DNA of 64,000 nt from Saussurea involucrata (Eukaryota > Streptophyta > Magnoliopsida > Asterales > Asteraceae), in the NCBI GenBank assembly GCA_033807775.1, contig CM066326.1:85970873-86034872 (forward strand), read 5' to 3'. Numbering within the stretch: the stretch's first letter is position 1; each line of letters opens with the position of its first letter. The position numbers and the translations under genes are program-made. Below are positions 1-10,820 of this stretch, one piece after another. Under the pieces are notes generated by a model, which was not told the origin of the DNA, did no database searches, and saw only the letters and a program-made list of their open reading frames with translations.

Positions 1-863
1 GAGGCGCGTTGAGCGCAAGCATAAATGAGGCCAAAAATTTTTGTTTCATGGCCGACCATGATAATGAGGTATCTTCATCATATTCTTCTAAAAATAATTG
101 TGATAATTATTATAGTGACGATGAAAATAATCTTGACGAATTATATAAATCATTTCATGATATGGCCGCTCTTGCAAATAGGTATAAAGATGAAATCTCT
201 AATTTAAAAGAAACCGTATCCGCATATAAAAAAGAAATAGATGACGGTAAACAAAAATCTGCTTATGATTTAGATGTTATCACTAAATTAGAAAATAAAT
301 TAAGTGAAAAAGATATTTGTAAATCTTGTGTTATTTTAAATGATAAAATTGCATGCTTAAATAAAAAGACACATGAAGATATTACATGTACAAAATGCGA
401 GTCTCTTGAAAATGAAATTGCATGTTTAAATGCTAAATGTAAATCGCATGAGAAAAATGACTTATTAGCAAATGCTTTTAATAGTAGCAATGATAAAGTG
501 CTTAAAATGCTTAATATATCAAATCGTATAAATTGCCGAAAAGGCATTGGTTCAAATACGTGTATTGAAAAATGTGATTGTATGCCAATTAAAAAGGTTT
601 TTGAAAAACCTAAATTTGTTGTTAAAAATAAAACGCAAAAACCTCCGTATGTTCCTAAAATGAATTATGTGAATTATATGTCGAGAAAATCACATGCGTT
701 TATGTATAATAATAAGTTTGCGAATCCTAAGAAAAATGTTAATCTGCATACTTCTTTTTACGTCTATGATGAATACGATCGTAAAATTAAAATGGTTAGA
801 AAATGGATTCCGAAAGGAATGTTTAATGTTGATAATCCCGGTGGGATGCGTTTGTGGTTTTAA
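1..863 (+). CDS. gag C-terminal region of copia-type element, 5' partial
   Basis: The frame is open from the window edge to a stop at 861-863. The first in-frame ATG inside the window is at 48, but homologous coding continues upstream of it. The protein starts with an acidic, Ser/Asn-rich stretch. A coiled-coil-like segment with CxxC pairs (CKSC, CTKC) follows, then a basic C-terminus ending in the KWIPKGMFNVDNPGG region. Plant copia gag proteins often end with a similar coiled coil and a short WVPK-type motif before protease, and the gag at 27577-29991 ends in KWVPKKN. No CCHC zinc knuckle is visible here. Assignment to gag is inferred from position and this resemblance. Confidence 0.6.
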   Translation, partial: GALSASINEAKNFCFMADHDNEVSSSYSSKNNCDNYYSDDENNLDELYKSFHDMAALANRYKDEISNLKETVSAYKKEIDDGKQKSAYDLDVITKLENKLSEKDICKSCVILNDKIACLNKKTHEDITCTKCESLENEIACLNAKCKSHEKNDLLANAFNSSNDKVLKMLNISNRINCRKGIGSNTCIEKCDCMPIKKVFEKPKFVVKNKTQKPPYVPKMNYVNYMSRKSHAFMYNNKFANPKKNVNLHTSFYVYDEYDRKIKMVRKWIPKGMFNVDNPGGMRLWF

Positions 864-1011
864 ACCAATTTTGTGGATTGTATGTTGTCATGTTTTATTT
901 TATGTCGACAACATATTTTAATTTTTTTTTTTGCAGTTTATGTTTTATACTAACTGTTAAAAGGACCCATAAGAAAAGGGTACCACGAAAAATTTTCTTT
1001 GCCTTTTGTAG

Positions 1012-1217
1012 GTGTTTCCTGGCGAGGATATAATACGTGTTTCCTGGCGAGGATATAATACGTGTTTCCTGGCGAGGATATAATACGTGTTTCATGACGA
1101 GGATATAATACGTGTTTCCTGACGAGGATATAATACGTGTTACCCGCCGAGGTTATAATACGTTGTTACCTGCCGAGGTTATAATACGTGGTTACCTGAC
1201 AAGGTCATAATACGTGG
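1012..1217 (+). repeat. 25/26-bp minisatellite, about 8 units
   Basis: There are about five units of the type tttcctggcgaggatataat, two of the type tacctgccgaggttataata, and one terminal gacaaggtcataat unit. The array sits between the gag stop and the polypurine tract, and the same minisatellite occurs at the same place in every array unit with a different copy number. Confidence 0.9.
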
Positions 1218-1570
1218 TGATTTTTTTTTTCACATAAAATTAACCGAAAATTGAAGCCTTAAGATCCGTTTTGGTGCAAGTGTTTCGTATTGGTTTGTAT
1301 ATCTTTGTCTCTATTGCTTTTTGCATTTTATTTTATCCCTCAAATTTTATAAAATCAAATTGATATCGTTATTAATTTGAGGGGGAGCGTTTTATTATCT
1401 TTACCCAAGAGTTTATGCTACCTCAATTATATGCATATTTTGAGGGGGAGCATCTCTCGAGGGGAGCATACCGTCTTTCTTAACCCTTTTTTGCTTCGAC
1501 AAACGGGGGAGAGAAACCGCATATGCTCATGCTTAGCGGTTGTGTTTGTCATCATCAAAAAGGGGGAGAT

Positions 1571-2714
1571 TGTTGGTGCAAGTGTACCACATCTCTATAT
1601 ATTTATATATATTTATTTTGATGATTACAAACACACCGCATTATTGTTTATCTAACAATTTAATCCAAGTGTGCAGTTGTTAAAGAACACGAAGATTTAA
1701 TCTGAAGGGTTCAAGACGGAAGTGTTTACGTCGTCATCATTGTTTATAACTAATAATGATAAACACCCTAAAATAATATACCACTTGGATATTTCTAAAA
1801 ACCCTAATTGATTTTAAATAAATAAAGTTTTTTTTAGAAGATCTAGCAAGATTTTGCTTTTTCTGACGCAGGTATACCGCGAGGTTCAGCAGGTATACCG
1901 CGGCGGCTTGATGTTACCTCTGATTGATTGGTCGTACTTTTTTCTGACGCAGGTATACCGCGGTGTTTAGCAGGTATACCGCGGGTACAGTTGGGCGGTA
2001 TACCGCGATGTTTAGCCGGTATACCGCGGGTACAAGTTTACGTTTGTTTTGCAGGGTTGACTTTCTCTTCTGACAGTGTACTTTTTACTGCACGGTATAC
2101 CGCGTGCATTTGGCGGTATACCGCGGATGCTTGTTTCCGTTGGAAGTGTTGCTATATAAAGAAGCATGCTGGTGATGAAGAAGGCAGAACAGAAAATACA
2201 GATACAACCAACACCATCACTGCTCATCTGATCTCTCTCTTTTATATATATATATTTTATAAAACATTTTTTATAAAATATCCAAGTGTGAGATATTATA
2301 CAAGAGTGATTACCCATTGTGAGTTATACTCCTCTTGTAAGTATTTGAATAACGGGTGTGTGATCCTGTTTATCTCATAGCAGAGGCTTGAGAAACTATT
2401 ACAAATTCCTTTGTATTTGGTTTGTGTTCTACCGTAAAGAATACATTTATTGGATCGTGTCGAGAAGTGTCTCGGCTGCTGGTTTATCACAGTTGGTGGT
2501 AAATCAGTAAATCTCTGTGTCAAGTATCTCTATCCCTTATCTCTTTATTTATTCCGCTGTGCTTTTAATTATATCTGTTTATATAATTGTTGTGTATTTA
2601 TTATTTGTATACTCTGATTTATTTATACTGTTTCTGTACTGTATTTATTTATAAAAGAATTTTTGAAAGTAAAAGATTTAAAATACAACCTTACCCCCCC
2701 TAGGTTGTCTAACA
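1571..2714 (+). repeat. LTR of the 5'-truncated copia-type element (1144 bp)
   Basis: It begins TGTTGGTGCAAG straight after the polypurine tract and ends GGTTGTCTAACA, giving the TG...CA termini of an LTR. The first ~230 bp and the last ~450 bp match the array LTRs closely. The middle (about 1800-2200) is different: it lacks the (TA)n run and carries eight GGTATACCGC motifs. A TATA-like tgctatataaag lies at 2149-2160. Confidence 0.9.
1871..2124 (+). promoter_or_regulatory. cluster of eight GGTATACCGC motifs in the LTR U3
   Basis: Copies start at 1871, 1892, 1952, 1973, 1996, 2018, 2094 and 2115. Two are extended to the 12-bp palindrome GCGGTATACCGC. They lie in the 280 bp upstream of the TATA-like box, where U3 enhancers are expected. 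The array LTRs have two copies each. Binding by a dimeric factor is inferred from the palindrome; no factor is identified. Confidence 0.5.
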
Positions 2715-4505
2715 CCTTCCTTTACCATGAAATGACATTTTTCCCAGTTTAGAACTAGATCAGTCTCCTCACTTATCTTAAGGCTTTATTCTAAGTTTTT
2801 CAAACAATCCTCATAGGAAGATCCATAGACAGAAAAGTCATCCATGAAAATCTCCATAGAGGTTTCCAACATACCAGAGAAGATGGACATCATGCATCTC
2901 TGAAATGTGGCTGGTGCATTGCACAATCCAAAGGGCATCCTTCTAAAGGCAAAAGTACCATAAGGGCAAGTGAAAGTTGTTTTCTCTTATTCCTCAGGTG
3001 CTATAGCAATCTGATTATACCCTGAATAGTCATCTAAAAAGCAATAGTATTCTTTTCCAGCTAGTCTATCCAACATTTGGTCTATGAATGGCAAAGGGAA
3101 ATGGTCTTTGTGGATTGCTTTGTTAAGCTTCCTATAGTCCATACAAATCCTCCACCCTGACACTATTCTGGTTGGGATTAGCTCATTCTTTTCATTTTCT
3201 ACCACAGTGACACCCCCTTCTTTGGAACACACTGGACAGGACTCACCCAATTGCTACTTGTTATAGGGTAAATGATTCCAGCATCAAGCCACTTTAGGAT
3301 TTCTTTCTTGACCACTTCTTTCATTACAGGGTTCAATCTCCTTTGGGGCTCTACAGAAGTAAAGTCCTTATCTTCCAAGATTATCTTGTGTTGACAAATG
3401 GATGGACTTATACCTTTAAGGTCAGAGATGGTCCAACCTATGGCATTGGTGTGAGATTGAAGCATTTCAACTAGCTGCTTCTCTTGCTCAGCTTCCAAAG
3501 AAGCTGAGATGATCACAGGTAGCTTACTGTCCTCCCCTAAAAATGCATACTTAAGGTGGGCAGGTAATTGCTTCAACTCCAAATCTGGTGGTGCTTCTAT
3601 TGATGGTAAAGGGGTCTTGTGGGTGGGCTCTTCTTCCAAAAGCTCAAATGCTGCAGCAACTCACTGCTGTCTAAAGTTCTATTCTCCTCACTGTCACTAT
3701 CCTCAAGTTCTTCCAACTGCTCACTTTTTGTTCCTAGAATCTCTTCTAAGGCTCCCTCATGACACATTGATTCAATGGTGCTTAGCATAGAACATGTCTC
3801 AACTTCATCAGGATGTTTCATGGAATTAAAAACATTGAAAGTAACATCCTGGTCGTGTATTCTCATGGTCAACTCTCCCTTTTGGACATCAATGATGGTT
3901 CTACCTGTGGCAATGAAAGGTCTTCCTAAGAGTAAAGGCGTACCCTTATATGCTTCAAAGTCAAGGATTATGAAATCAACTGGGAAGATGAACTTATCTA
4001 CTTGTACCAAAACATCCTCTATCTTGCCCTTAGGATATGCTATGGTTATGTCTACCAACTGTAGAGTTACAGTGGTTGGTCTAGCCTCTCCTATCCCTAG
4101 ATTTTTGAAAATGGATAAGGGCATAAGGTTTATGCTAGCACCAAGGTCACATAGAGCATTTCCTACATGCTTCCCACCTATTGAACAGGGAATTACAAAA
4201 CTCCCAGGGTCTTTCATTTTAGGGGGAAGTCTATTGGAAACAAGGGCACTACATCCTTCTGTAAGGGCAACAGTTTCATACTCAGTGAGTTTCTTTTTCT
4301 TACTCAATATATCTTTCAAAAATTTGGCATAGCTAGGCATATTTTCAATAGCTTCTACCAATGGGATGTTAATGTTCAATTGTTTGAATACATCCAGAAA
4401 CTTTTTAAACTGGACTTCCTCTTGTTGATTCCTCAACCTCTGTGGGTAAGGAATGTAAGGTGGAACAGGAGCAATCACTTCCTTCTTAGGATTTGGTATG
4501 GGTTG
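2715..4505 (-). pseudogene. Athila-like Ty3/gypsy pol fragment: protease and start of reverse transcriptase
   Basis: Read on the minus strand, it starts at the array insertion (4505) with a Pro-rich linker. It continues through a retropepsin domain (CDLGASINLMPLSIFKNLG near 4100-4160), then into RT (WRICMDYRKLN near 3130-3150, the FMDDF catalytic box near 2831-2848) and is cut at 2714 by another element. The reading frame is broken: frames change near 3600-3640 and again near 3200-3250, and an in-frame stop lies near 2986. The protease-RT order with no integrase in between, and the PBS described below, fit the Athila branch of Ty3/gypsy. It cannot be functional. Confidence 0.88.
4501..4505. 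other. target-site duplication ggttg (left)
   Basis: The identical 5 bp ggttg occurs at 15960-15964, directly outside the TG...CA ends of the array. This matches 5-bp duplications made by LTR-retrotransposon integrases. Confidence 0.9.
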
Positions 4506-4813
4506 TGTTGGTGCAAGTGTACCACATCTCTATATATTTATATATATTTATTTTGATGATTACAAACACACCGTATTATTGTTTATCTAACAATCCTATC
4601 CAAGTGTGTAGTTGTTGAAGAACACGAAGACTTAATCTGAAGGGTTCAAGACGGAAGTTTTATGTCGTCATTATTGTTTATAACTAATAATGATAAACAC
4701 CCTAAAATAATATACCACTTGGATATTTCGAAAACCATTTGAAATATTTAATCTTTTAAATATTAAATTCAAAAGTTTTTTTTATATATATATAATATAT
4801 ATATAATCGTATG

Positions 4814-4857
<44 letters not shown>

Positions 4858-5567
4858 ATATAAACTCATCATTACTTTTTAAAGTATAAAGGAGTGTTGT
4901 GCGATTCCTATTGGTTGACAAGTTGGTTCTGCATGAATTGTCAGGCGGTATACCGCGGTGTGCAAGGCGGTATACCGCCAACTCATCTATCCGTTGGGAG
5001 GTTCCTATATTTATATGCGACGGTGGTGAAGAAGAAAAAAACAAGCAACAACCAACACCAACACAACAACTTACTCATCTGATCTCTCTCACTTATTTAA
5101 CATATATATATTTTATAAAACCTTTTTTATAAAATATCCAAGTGATTATTATACAAGAGTGATTACCCATTGTGAGTTATACTCCTCTTGTAAGTATTTG
5201 AATAACGGGTGTGTGATCCTGTTTATCTCATAGCAGAGGCTTGAGAAACTATTACAAATTCCTTTGTATTTGGTTTGTGTTCTACCGTAAAGAATACATT
5301 TATTGGATCGTGTCGAGAAGTGTCTCGGCTGCTGGTTTATCACAGTTGGTGGTAAATCAGTAAATCTCTGTGTCAAGTATCTCTATCCCTTATCTCTTTA
5401 TTTATTCCGCTGTGCTTTTAATTATATCTGTTTATATAATTGTTGTATATTTATTATTTGTATACTCTGATTTATTTATACTGTTTCTGTACTGTATTTA
5501 TTTGTAAAAGAATTTTTGAAAGTAAAAGATTTTAAATACAACCTTACCCCCCTTAGGTTGTCTAACA
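4506..5567 (+). repeat. array LTR 1 (outermost left)
   Basis: TGTTGGTGCAAG...TTGTCTAACA, 1062 bp. It contains a (TA)n run at about 4817-4852, two GCGGTATACCGC palindromes (4945-4956, 4967-4978) and a TATA-like tatatttatatgc about 30 bp downstream of the second. It shares ctgcatgaa and ctgtatata with LTR 5 but not with LTRs 2-4. Confidence 0.93.
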
Positions 5568-5590
5568 ATGAGGCCAAAAATTTTTGTTTC

Positions 5591-6406
5591 ATGGCCGACC
5601 ATGATAATGAGGTATCTTCATCATATTCTTCTAAAAATAATTGTGATAGTAATTATAGTGATAATTATTATAGTGACGATGAAAATAATCTTGACGAATT
5701 ATATAAATCATTTCATGATATGGCTGCTCTCGCAAATAAATATAAAGATGAAATTTCTAATTTAAAAGAAACCGTATCTGTATATAAAAAGGAAATAGAT
5801 GACGGTAAACAAAAATCTGCTCATGATTTAGATGTTATCACTAAATTAGAAAATAAATTAAGTGAAAAAGATATTTGTAAATCTTGTGTTATTTTAAATG
5901 ATAAAATTGCATGCTTAAATAAAAAGACACATGAAGATATTATATGTGCAAAATGCGAGATTCTTGAAAATGAAATTGCATGTTTAAATGCTAAATGTAA
6001 ATCGCATGAGAAAAATGACTTATTAGCAAATGCTTTTAATAGTAGCAATGATAAAGTGCTTAAAATGCTAAATATGCCTAATCGTATAAATTGTCGTAAA
6101 GGCATTGGTTCCGATACATGTGTTGATAAATGTTCGTGTAAACCCATTAAAAGATTTTTTGCATCTCCTAAAGTTGATACGAGAAAACCTCCATATATGT
6201 CAAAAATAAAAAATGTGAATTATGGGAGGAAATCGCATGCTCGTATGTATAATGGTAATTTTTCTAGACCTAACAATAATGTGAATATAAATGCTTCATT
6301 TTATGTGTATGATAAATACAATCGTAAAATTAAAATGGTTAGAAAATGGATTCCGAAAGGAATGTTTAATGTTGATAATCCGGGTGGAATGCGTTTATGG
6401 TTTTAA
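5591..6406 (+). CDS. gag-derived ORF, array unit 1 (271 aa)
   Basis: ATG at 5591 opens a frame to the stop at 6406; the frame is also open back into the LTR, so the LTR-internal junction is translated through. Features are an acidic Ser/Asn/Asp-rich start (residues 1-45), a coiled-coil-like middle with CKSC and CAKC pairs (about 50-150), a Lys/Arg-rich part, and the KWIPKGMFNVDNPGG end. It corresponds to only the C-terminal part of a copia gag: the capsid part and the zinc knuckles are missing. This copy has GRKSHA where units 2-4 have GRKPHA. Whether it is translated is unknown. Confidence 0.6.
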   Translation: MADHDNEVSSSYSSKNNCDSNYSDNYYSDDENNLDELYKSFHDMAALANKYKDEISNLKETVSVYKKEIDDGKQKSAHDLDVITKLENKLSEKDICKSCVILNDKIACLNKKTHEDIICAKCEILENEIACLNAKCKSHEKNDLLANAFNSSNDKVLKMLNMPNRINCRKGIGSDTCVDKCSCKPIKRFFASPKVDTRKPPYMSKIKNVNYGRKSHARMYNGNFSRPNNNVNINASFYVYDKYNRKIKMVRKWIPKGMFNVDNPGGMRLWF

Positions 6407-6544
6407 ACCATTTATATGTCTTTGTATGTTTGTCGTGTTTGTTTTATGTCGACAACATATTTTTTGCAGTTTATGTTTTATACTAACTGTTAAAAGGACC
6501 CATAAGAAAAGGGTACCACGAAAAATTTTCTTTGCCTTTTGTAG

Positions 6545-6778
6545 GTGTTTCCTGACGAGGATATAATACGTGTTTCCTGACGAGGATACAATACGTGTTT
6601 CCTGACGAGGATACAATACGTGTTACCTGCCGAGGTTATAATACGTGGTTACCTGCCGAGGTTATAATACGTGGTTACCTGCCGAGGTTATAATACGTGG
6701 TTACCTGCCGAGGTTATAATACGTGGTTACCTGCCGAGGTTATAATACGTGGTTACCTGACGAGGTCATAATACGTGG
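6545..6778 (+). repeat. 25/26-bp minisatellite, 9 units (array unit 1)
   Basis: Three cgaggatayaatacg-type units, five gccgaggttataatacg units and one gacgaggtcataatacg unit. The first gccgagg unit reads tacctgcc here and tacttgcc in units 2-4. Confidence 0.92.
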
Positions 6779-7124
6779 TGATTTTTTTTAATCACATAAA
6801 ATTAACCGAAAATCGAAGCCTTAAGATCCGTTTTGGTGCAAGTGTTTCGTATTGGTTTGTATATCTTATATCTCTGTTGCTTTTTTTCTTTCCTCATTTT
6901 TTTAAAAATCAATTTAATATCGTTATTAATTTGAGGGGGAGCGTTTTATTATCTTTACCCATGAGTTTATGCTACCTCAATTATATGCATATTTTGAGGG
7001 GGAGCATCTCTCGAGGGGAAGCATACCGTCTTTCTTGACCCTTTTTGTTTCGACAAACGGGGGAGAGAAACCGCATATGCTCATGCTTAGCGGTTGTGTT
7101 TGTCATCATCAAAAAGGGGGAGAT

Positions 7125-7433
7125 TGTTGGTGCAAGTGTACCACATCTCTATATATTTATATATATTTATTTTGATGATTACAAACACACCGTATTATTG
7201 TTTATCTAACAATCCTATCCAAGTGTGTAGTTGTTGAAGAACACGAAGACTTAATCTGAAGGGTTCAAGACGGAAGTTTTATGTCGTCATTATTGTTTAT
7301 AACTAATAATGATAAACACCCTAAAATAATATACCACTTGGATATTTCGAAAACCATTTGAAATATTTAATCTTTTAAATATTAAATTCAAAAGTTTTTT
7401 TTTATATATATATAATATATATATAATCGTATG

Positions 7434-7480
<47 letters not shown>

Positions 7481-8194
7481 TATTATATAAACTCATCATT
7501 ACTTTTTAAAGTATAAAGGAGTGTTGTGCGATTCCTATTGGTTGACAAGTTGGTTCTACATGAATTGTCAGGCGGTATACCGCGGTGTGCAAGGCGGTAT
7601 ACCGCCAACTCATCTATCCGTTGGGAGGTTCCTATATTTATATGCGACGGTGGTGAAGAAGAAAAAAACAAGCAACAACCAACACCAACACAACAACTTA
7701 CTCATCTGATCTCTCTCACTTATTTAACATATATATATTTTATAAAACATTTTTTATAAAATATCCAAGTGATTATTATACAAGAGTGATTACCCATTGT
7801 GAGTTATACTCCTCTTGTAAGTATTTGAATAACGGGTGTGTGATCCTGTTTATCTCATAGCAGAGGCTTGAGAAACTATTACAAATTCCTTTGTATTTGG
7901 TTTGTGTTCTACCGTAAAGAATACATTTATTGGATCGTGTCGAGAAGTGTCTCGGCTGCTGGTTTATCACAGTTGGTGGTAAATCAGTAAATCTCTGTGT
8001 CAAGTATCTCTATCCCTTATCTCTTTATTTATTCCGCTGTGCTTTTAATTATATCTGTTTATATAATTGTTGTATATTTATTATTTGTATACTCTGATTT
8101 ATTTATACTGTTTCTGTACTGTATTTATTTGTAAAAGAATTTTTGAAAGTAAAAGATTTTAAATACAACCTTACCCCCCTTAGGTTGTCTAACA
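7125..8194 (+). repeat. array LTR 2
   Basis: 1070 bp with TG...CA ends, preceded by the polypurine tract at 7111-7124. It carries the inner-LTR variants ctacatgaa and ctatata, plus its own aaaacatttttt variant near 7744 where the other array LTRs have aaaacctttttt. Confidence 0.93.
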
Positions 8195-8217
8195 ATGAGG
8201 CCAAAAATTTTTGTTTC

Positions 8218-9033
8218 ATGGCCGACCATGATAATGAGGTATCTTCATCATATTCTTCTAAAAATAATTGTGATAGTAATTATAGTGATAATTATTATAG
8301 TGACGATGAAAATAATCTTGACGAATTATATAAATCATTTCATGATATGGCTGCTCTCGCAAATAAATATAAAGATGAAATTTCTAATTTAAAAGAAACC
8401 GTATCTGTATATAAAAAGGAAATAGATGACGGTAAACAAAAATCTGCTCATGATTTAGATGTTATCACTAAATTAGAAAATAAATTAAGTGAAAAAGATA
8501 TTTGTAAATCTTGTGTTATTTTAAATGATAAAATTGCATGCTTAAATAAAAAGACACATGAAGATATTATATGTGCAAAATGCGAGATTCTTGAAAATGA
8601 AATTGCATGTTTAAATGCTAAATGTAAATCGCATGAGAAAAATGACTTATTAGCAAATGCTTTTAATAGTAGCAATGATAAAGTGCTTAAAATGCTAAAT
8701 ATGCCTAATCGTATAAATTGTCGTAAAGGCATTGGTTCCGATACATGTGTTGATAAATGTTCGTGTAAACCCATTAAAAGATTTTTTGCATCTCCTAAAG
8801 TTGATACGAGAAAACCTCCATATATGTCAAAAATAAAAAATGTGAATTATGGGAGGAAACCGCATGCTCGTATGTATAATGGTAATTTTTCTAGACCTAA
8901 CAATAATGTGAATATAAATGCTTCATTTTATGTGTATGATAAATACAATCGTAAAATTAAAATGGTTAGAAAATGGATTCCGAAAGGAATGTTTAATGTT
9001 GATAATCCGGGTGGAATGCGTTTATGGTTTTAA
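8218..9033 (+). CDS. gag-derived ORF, array unit 2 (271 aa)
   Basis: Same layout as unit 1 and open throughout. It differs from unit 1 by the Ser-to-Pro change in GRKPHA. The ATG at 8218 is the first in-frame Met; the frame extends upstream into LTR 2. No protease or zinc knuckle. Confidence 0.6.
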   Translation: MADHDNEVSSSYSSKNNCDSNYSDNYYSDDENNLDELYKSFHDMAALANKYKDEISNLKETVSVYKKEIDDGKQKSAHDLDVITKLENKLSEKDICKSCVILNDKIACLNKKTHEDIICAKCEILENEIACLNAKCKSHEKNDLLANAFNSSNDKVLKMLNMPNRINCRKGIGSDTCVDKCSCKPIKRFFASPKVDTRKPPYMSKIKNVNYGRKPHARMYNGNFSRPNNNVNINASFYVYDKYNRKIKMVRKWIPKGMFNVDNPGGMRLWF

Positions 9034-9171
9034 ACCATTTATATGTCTTTGTATGTTTGTCGTGTTTGTTTTATGTCGACAACATATTTTTTGCAGTTTA
9101 TGTTTTATACTAACTGTTAAAAGGACCCATAAGAAAAGGGTACCACGAAAAATTTTCTTTGCCTTTTGTAG

Positions 9172-9379
9172 GTGTTTCCTGACGAGGATATAATACGTGT
9201 TTCCTGACGAGGATACAATACGTGTTTCCTGACGAGGATACAATACGTGTTACTTGCCGAGGTTATAATACGTGGTTACCTGCCGAGGTTATAATACGTG
9301 GTTACCTGCCGAGGTTATAATACGTGGTTACCTGCCGAGGTTATAATACGTGGTTACCTGACGAGGTCATAATACGTGG
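9172..9379 (+). repeat. 25/26-bp minisatellite, 8 units (array unit 2)
   Basis: Three ggatayaa-type, four gccgaggtt-type and one terminal gacgaggtc unit. Confidence 0.92.
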
Positions 9380-9725
9380 TGATTTTTTTTAATCACATAA
9401 AATTAACCGAAAATCGAAGCCTTAAGATCCGTTTTGGTGCAAGTGTTTCGTATTGGTTTGTATATCTTATATCTCTGTTGCTTTTTTTCTTTCCTCATTT
9501 TTTTAAAAATCAATTTAATATCGTTATTAATTTGAGGGGGAGCGTTTTATTATCTTTACCCATGAGTTTATGCTACCTCAATTATATGCATATTTTGAGG
9601 GGGAGCATCTCTCGAGGGGAAGCATACCGTCTTTCTTGACCCTTTTTGTTTCGACAAACGGGGGAGAGAAACCGCATATGCTCATGCTTAGCGGTTGTGT
9701 TTGTCATCATCAAAAAGGGGGAGAT

Positions 9726-10034
9726 TGTTGGTGCAAGTGTACCACATCTCTATATATTTATATATATTTATTTTGATGATTACAAACACACCGTATTATT
9801 GTTTATCTAACAATCCTATCCAAGTGTGTAGTTGTTGAAGAACACGAAGACTTAATCTGAAGGGTTCAAGACGGAAGTTTTATGTCGTCATTATTGTTTA
9901 TAACTAATAATGATAAACACCCTAAAATAATATACCACTTGGATATTTCGAAAACCATTTGAAATATTTAATCTTTTAAATATTAAATTCAAAAGTTTTT
10001 TTTTATATATATATAATATATATATAATCGTATG

Positions 10035-10083
<49 letters not shown>

Positions 10084-10797
10084 TATTATATAAACTCATC
10101 ATTACTTTTTAAAGTATAAAGGAGTGTTGTGCGATTCCTATTGGTTGACAAGTTGGTTCTACATGAATTGTCAGGCGGTATACCGCGGTGTGCAAGGCGG
10201 TATACTGCCAACTCATCTATCCGTTGGGAGGTTCCTATATTTATATGCGACGGTGGTGAAGAAGAAAAAAACAAGCAACAACCAACACCAACACAACAAC
10301 TTACTCATCTGATCTCTCTCACTTATTTAACATATATATATTTTATAAAACCTTTTTTATAAAATATCCAAGTGATTATTATACAAGAGTGATTACCCAT
10401 TGTGAGTTATACTCCTCTTGTAAGTATTTGAATAACGGGTGTGTGATCCTGTTTATCTCATAGCAGAGGCTTGAGAAACTATTACAAATTCCTTTGTATT
10501 TGGTTTGTGTTCTACCGTAAAGAATACATTTATTGGATCGTGTCGAGAAGTGTCTCGGCTGCTGGTTTATCACAGTTGGTGGTAAATCAGTAAATCTCTG
10601 TGTCAAGTATCTCTATCCCTTATCTCTTTATTTATTCCGCTGTGCTTTTAATTATATCTGTTTATATAATTGTTGTATATTTATTATTTGTATACTCTGA
10701 TTTATTTATACTGTTTCTGTACTGTATTTATTTGTAAAAGAATTTTTGAAAGTAAAAGATTTTAAATACAACCTTACCCCCCTTAGGTTGTCTAACA
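9726..10797 (+). repeat. array LTR 3
   Basis: 1072 bp with TG...CA ends. It has the inner-LTR variants. The second palindrome is mutated to gcggtatactgc near 10197-10208. Confidence 0.93.
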
Positions 10798-10820
10798 ATG
10801 AGGCCAAAAATTTTTGTTTC

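Larger units (their letters stand above)
1..2714 (+). mobile_element. 3' part of a non-autonomous copia-type LTR retroelement (5' end outside window)
   Basis: The order is gag C-terminal coding (1-863), a 25/26-bp minisatellite (1012-1217), several G-rich purine tracts, the polypurine tract aaaaagggggagat ending at 1570, and a complete 3' LTR (1571-2714). No protease, integrase, RT or RNase H is present between gag and the polypurine tract, so the element is non-autonomous in the part visible. Right after the LTR the Athila-like RT coding begins, so the element inserted into that gene. Its 5' LTR and target duplication lie left of the window. It is related to the tandem array at 4506-15959, but its gag reading frame continues upstream of the point where the array units begin. 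Confidence 0.85.

Noticed and set aside
1012..1217. CRISPR-like direct repeats (25/26 bp)
   Set aside because: The units are contiguous with no unique spacers, and the context is a plant retroelement. It is a minisatellite.
1928..2380. 150-codon frame in the LTR
   Set aside because: Built from the repeated GGTATACCGC motif; lies across U3 and R with no conserved counterpart in the array LTRs.
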